From positions 62,001 to 126,000 of the forward strand of contig NZ_JOEM01000013.1 in NCBI RefSeq assembly GCF_000718135.1: a stretch of DNA of 64,000 nucleotides. The letters are read 5' to 3'. Shown here piece after piece: positions 61,781 through 64,000 of the stretch. Both the position numbers and the translations under genes were made by a program. The notes beneath the pieces were generated by a model. It was not told the DNA's origin, ran no database searches, and saw only the letters and a program-made list of their open reading frames with translations. Numbering within the stretch: the stretch's first letter is position 1; each line of letters starts with the position of its first letter. Source of the DNA: Streptomyces cyaneofuscatus (lineage in GTDB: Bacteria; Actinomycetota; Actinomycetes; Streptomycetales; Streptomycetaceae).

Positions 61781-61819
61781 CAAGATCCCGTCCGATCTCA
61801 TTGATCGGGCGGGATCTTG
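61781..61819 (+). terminator. Terminator after tRNA-Ala
   Basis: CAAGATCCCG and CGGGATCTTG pair around an inner CCGAT/ATCGG stem. It is the main tRNA terminator and may also serve the leftward DUF1963 gene that ends at 61866. Confidence 0.75.
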
Positions 61820-61865
61820 GCGTTTCCCGGCAGGCTCGGCGCCTACGGGCCGCCCCAAGTGGGGA

Positions 61866-62629
61866 TCAGAAGCACTGCCAGGTGAACATCGCGCGCTCGA
61901 AGCGCCGCTCGGCCAGGTCCTCCGGGCGGATCAGCCAGTACAGGACTCCGGCGTCGCCCCACATCATGTCCGCGGCGTCCTCGCTGCCGAACTGGGCCAG
62001 CAGCACCCAGTTGCCCGCCTCCTCGGCCAGCCGGGGGCCCTCCCAGGACACCTCGCCGTCCAGGACCGCCTCCGCGATCTCGATCTCCACCGGGTCCTGT
62101 ACGGAGTGGACGTGGCCGCCGATCTGGTGCCCCGTCTCGTCGTCGAGCTCCCACAGCGCGTCGAGGAACTCCTGCGAGCAGACGGGGTGGCCGTACCGGT
62201 TTCCCAGCGGGGCGTGAGGGGCGAAGGCGGCTCGTACGGACGGATGCCAGGGCTCGGTTGCCGTCGCCTCCACCCGGGCGGTCAGTGGCACCATCGGGTA
62301 CGGCCTGAGTCGCGCAGGCGTCTCTCGCTCCGCCGCCTCAACAGCAGCGTTCCGGACTCGGGCAGTCCGATGTCCAGCGCGGCCGTCGGCAGTCGGGCGC
62401 AGTCGACCGAGGCGATGAAGGAGAGCGGACCGTGCCCGTCCCACACCGGCCACGGAGAGCCGGCCGGCAGAGCGGGCAGGCCGCCGAGCCGGACCGCCGG
62501 GACGTCGGCGCCGGTCGCCACCTCGAGACGCGCACCAGGACGCAGCAGACCGAGCCACTTCTCGGCGTCGTCGGGCGGCAGATGGCGCAGAGCGAGGGAG
62601 CGAAAGGCGTCCCGGGAACCGTGGGTCAT
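61866..62629 (-). pseudogene. DUF1963 family gene with a frameshift
   Basis: The N-terminal part, starting ATG 62629 (GGAGG nine bases upstream), reads DAFRSLALRHLPPDDAEKWL, then VPAVRLGGLPALPAGSPWPV and LSFIASVDCARLP, the DUF1963 opening. This frame ends near 62336 after ESGTLLL. The rest of the domain continues in the next frame: ERETPARLRPYPMVPLTARV, then CSQEFLDALWELDDETGHQI to the stop at 61866. A single-base deletion after the Leu-Leu-x codons (around 62336) explains it. Third-position GC is high in both halves in their own frames. It is either a recent pseudogene or a sequencing error. The family's function is unknown. Confidence 0.75.
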
Positions 62630-62955
62630 ACGCCCGATCCTCCACCGCACCACTGACAGAGCCCCGGGCAGCCCTTCAGCGGCAGGCGCAGCGACTCGGT
62701 CCCGGGTGCTCGCCGGTCCCGGCTGCCCGTGTTTCCGCCGTGTTTCTCTACAGTTCTCGGCCAGTTCTGTAGATAAGAGCCCCATCTCCGGTCCTTGTCG
62801 CGGCAGTTCCGTTTACGCGAGAGTTCGAAGCGCGGCGACAGGAACATGTCATCGCCGCCGGGCAGTGTCCATGGAACACATCGCGCGTCCCCAAGCGCGG
62901 TGTGGCCACCCCCCCCATTGTCTGGACGCTTCGCCCGTGTAGCGGAAGGAATCGC

Positions 62956-64000
62956 GTGAAGCACGGAAAGAAGAAGAACGCGCGCAGATACATCGTGGCG
63001 GCCTCCATCGGCGCCCTCCTGTCGGCCGGAGTCGCCACAGGGGCTTACGCCGGTGCGGCGGATTCCGCGCCGCTGAAGTATCAGCCGGAGATGGTCCAGG
63101 CTCTCGCCACCACCCTGGGCGTGAGCGAGCAGGAGGCCGTCGAGCGGCTGGACAGGGAAGCACAGCAGCAGGGCCGGTTCGCGAAGTTGCGGGCCGAGAA
63201 GGTCTCCACCCTCGGGGCCTTCTTCGCCAAGGACGGGACGCTCGTCGTCAACGCCGCCGATGCCGAGGCGGCGAAGGAGGTCAAGGCGGCGGGACTCGCA
63301 GCACGGGTCCCGGAGCGTGGCGAGGGCGAGCTGAACCGGATAAAGGCGCAGCTCGACGCCAAGGCCCTCAAGAGTGCCCCGGCCGGGGTGTCGGCGTGGT
63401 CCGTCGACCTCGCCTCCGACACCGTGACCGTCGAGGTCAACGGAGAGACCGACGCCGCGACCCGTACCTTCCTCAAGGCCGCGAAGAGCAACGGCGACGC
63501 CGTACGCGTCGTCCAGGGCCAGGAGAAGCTGGAGACGCAGGCCGTCGTGCCGCCGGGCAGCCGCATGACGTTCAACGGCTACCTCTGCTCCGTCGGGTAC
63601 GGCGCGAAGGACCGTAACGGCAAGCAGGTGCTCGTGACCGCCGGGCACTGCATCGAGGACCTGCCCGCACTGGCCTACAACGGGACCCGGTTCGCCAAGG
63701 GCACCCACACCCGCTTCGCGCTCGGTACCCGCAGCGTGGACATGGGCATCGCCACCGTGGACGCCGGCCACTCCATCGGCCTGGACATCACCACGTACGG
63801 CAAGGCGGGCACCGTCGCCGTCCGGGGCAGCCAGCGGGCCCCGCAGGGTTCGGCGCTCTGCAAGGCCGGCCAGACCACCGGCTGGACCTGCGGCAAGGTC
63901 GGCTCGTACAACGTCAGCGTCACCTACACCGACCAGAACGGCGGGCCCGACACCGTCGTGACCGGTCTCGCCAGCTCCTCCGTCTGCACCCAGGGCGGGG
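62956..64000 (+). CDS. Secreted S1 family (SGPA/alpha-lytic-like) serine protease, 3' cut by window
   Basis: The visible 348 residues contain a signal peptide (RRYIVAASIGALLSAGVATG then AYAGA), an alpha-lytic-type propeptide with LGVSEQEAVERLDREAQ and a mature chymotrypsin domain. Catalytic His is in VLVTAGHCIEDL and Asp in SVDMGIATVD. The window ends at SSSVCTQGG, directly before the expected G-D-S-G-G nucleophile. The propeptide should act as folding chaperone. GTG 62956 has GGAAGGA five bases upstream. It is a typical extracellular Streptomyces protease, perhaps under AdpA control, which is inference. Confidence 0.9.
   Translation, partial: MKHGKKKNARRYIVAASIGALLSAGVATGAYAGAADSAPLKYQPEMVQALATTLGVSEQEAVERLDREAQQQGRFAKLRAEKVSTLGAFFAKDGTLVVNAADAEAAKEVKAAGLAARVPERGEGELNRIKAQLDAKALKSAPAGVSAWSVDLASDTVTVEVNGETDAATRTFLKAAKSNGDAVRVVQGQEKLETQAVVPPGSRMTFNGYLCSVGYGAKDRNGKQVLVTAGHCIEDLPALAYNGTRFAKGTHTRFALGTRSVDMGIATVDAGHSIGLDITTYGKAGTVAVRGSQRAPQGSALCKAGQTTGWTCGKVGSYNVSVTYTDQNGGPDTVVTGLASSSVCTQGG

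Overview
The window is very GC-rich with strong third-position GC bias, Gram-positive ribosome binding sites, frequent GTG/TTG (and possibly CTG) starts, and families typical of Streptomyces: DUF397 with a DUF5753 HTH protein, HrdD, SepX, DUF6227 and an SGPA-like protease. I read it as chromosomal DNA of a Streptomyces species. The left end matches the grixazone cluster described in S. griseus, so a griseus-clade strain is likely. The species call is inference.

Layout. 1-6.8 kb: right part of a grixazone-type phenoxazinone cluster. It holds the tail of a GriD-like reductase, the copper chaperone and o-aminophenol oxidase pair griE-griF, transporter griG and, on the opposite strand, griJ-griI-griH. 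Aspartokinase GriJ supports aspartate-semialdehyde supply, GriI condenses it with dihydroxyacetone phosphate, GriH closes the ring to 3-amino-4-hydroxybenzoate, GriC/GriD reduce the acid and GriF makes the phenoxazinone chromophore. 7-12.4 kb: ADP-ribosylglycohydrolase, a divergent SDR/unknown pair sharing a palindrome, an HTH-DUF397 pair and a GPP34 protein. 12.5-21.7 kb: D,D-carboxypeptidase with a long low-complexity tail, membrane protein, zinc-ribbon proteins, kinase-like protein and a secreted alpha/beta hydrolase.

21.7-25.2 kb is accessory-looking DNA around tRNA-Arg(CCU): strong hairpins, a small membrane protein, an HTH/zinc-finger protein with a decayed end, and a gene carrying two compensating frameshifts. 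25.4-38.3 kb holds an acyl-CoA synthetase, an M6 protease, a TetR-MFS unit with operator-like repeats, a MarR-LigB dioxygenase pair with shared boxes, a questin-oxidase-like protein, hrdD behind a SigR-type promoter, and a WYL regulator divergent from an MFS pump.

38.4-62 kb is core-like: a duplicated DUF6227 protein, a P1 peptidase, a five-gene overlapping operon for a predicted membrane redox complex (cytochrome-b-like subunit, molybdopterin enzyme, four-cluster ferredoxin, Rieske protein, small membrane protein), mscL, a SAF protein, mtnP, an FmdB-like protein preceded by a CIRCE operator, an MFS protein, a K+/Na+:H+ antiporter, a penicillin acylase, 5-FTHF cyclo-ligase, galU, the gephyrin-like moeA, moaC, mogA, an acetyltransferase, the divisome gene sepX and tRNA-Ala(CGC). 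The end holds a frameshifted DUF1963 gene and an S1 protease cut off just before its catalytic serine motif.

The best candidates for undescribed biology are the Mo/Rieske membrane complex (40660-45873), the heat-shock-operator-controlled FmdB protein (48676-49074), and the repeat arrays around the tetR-MFS unit.
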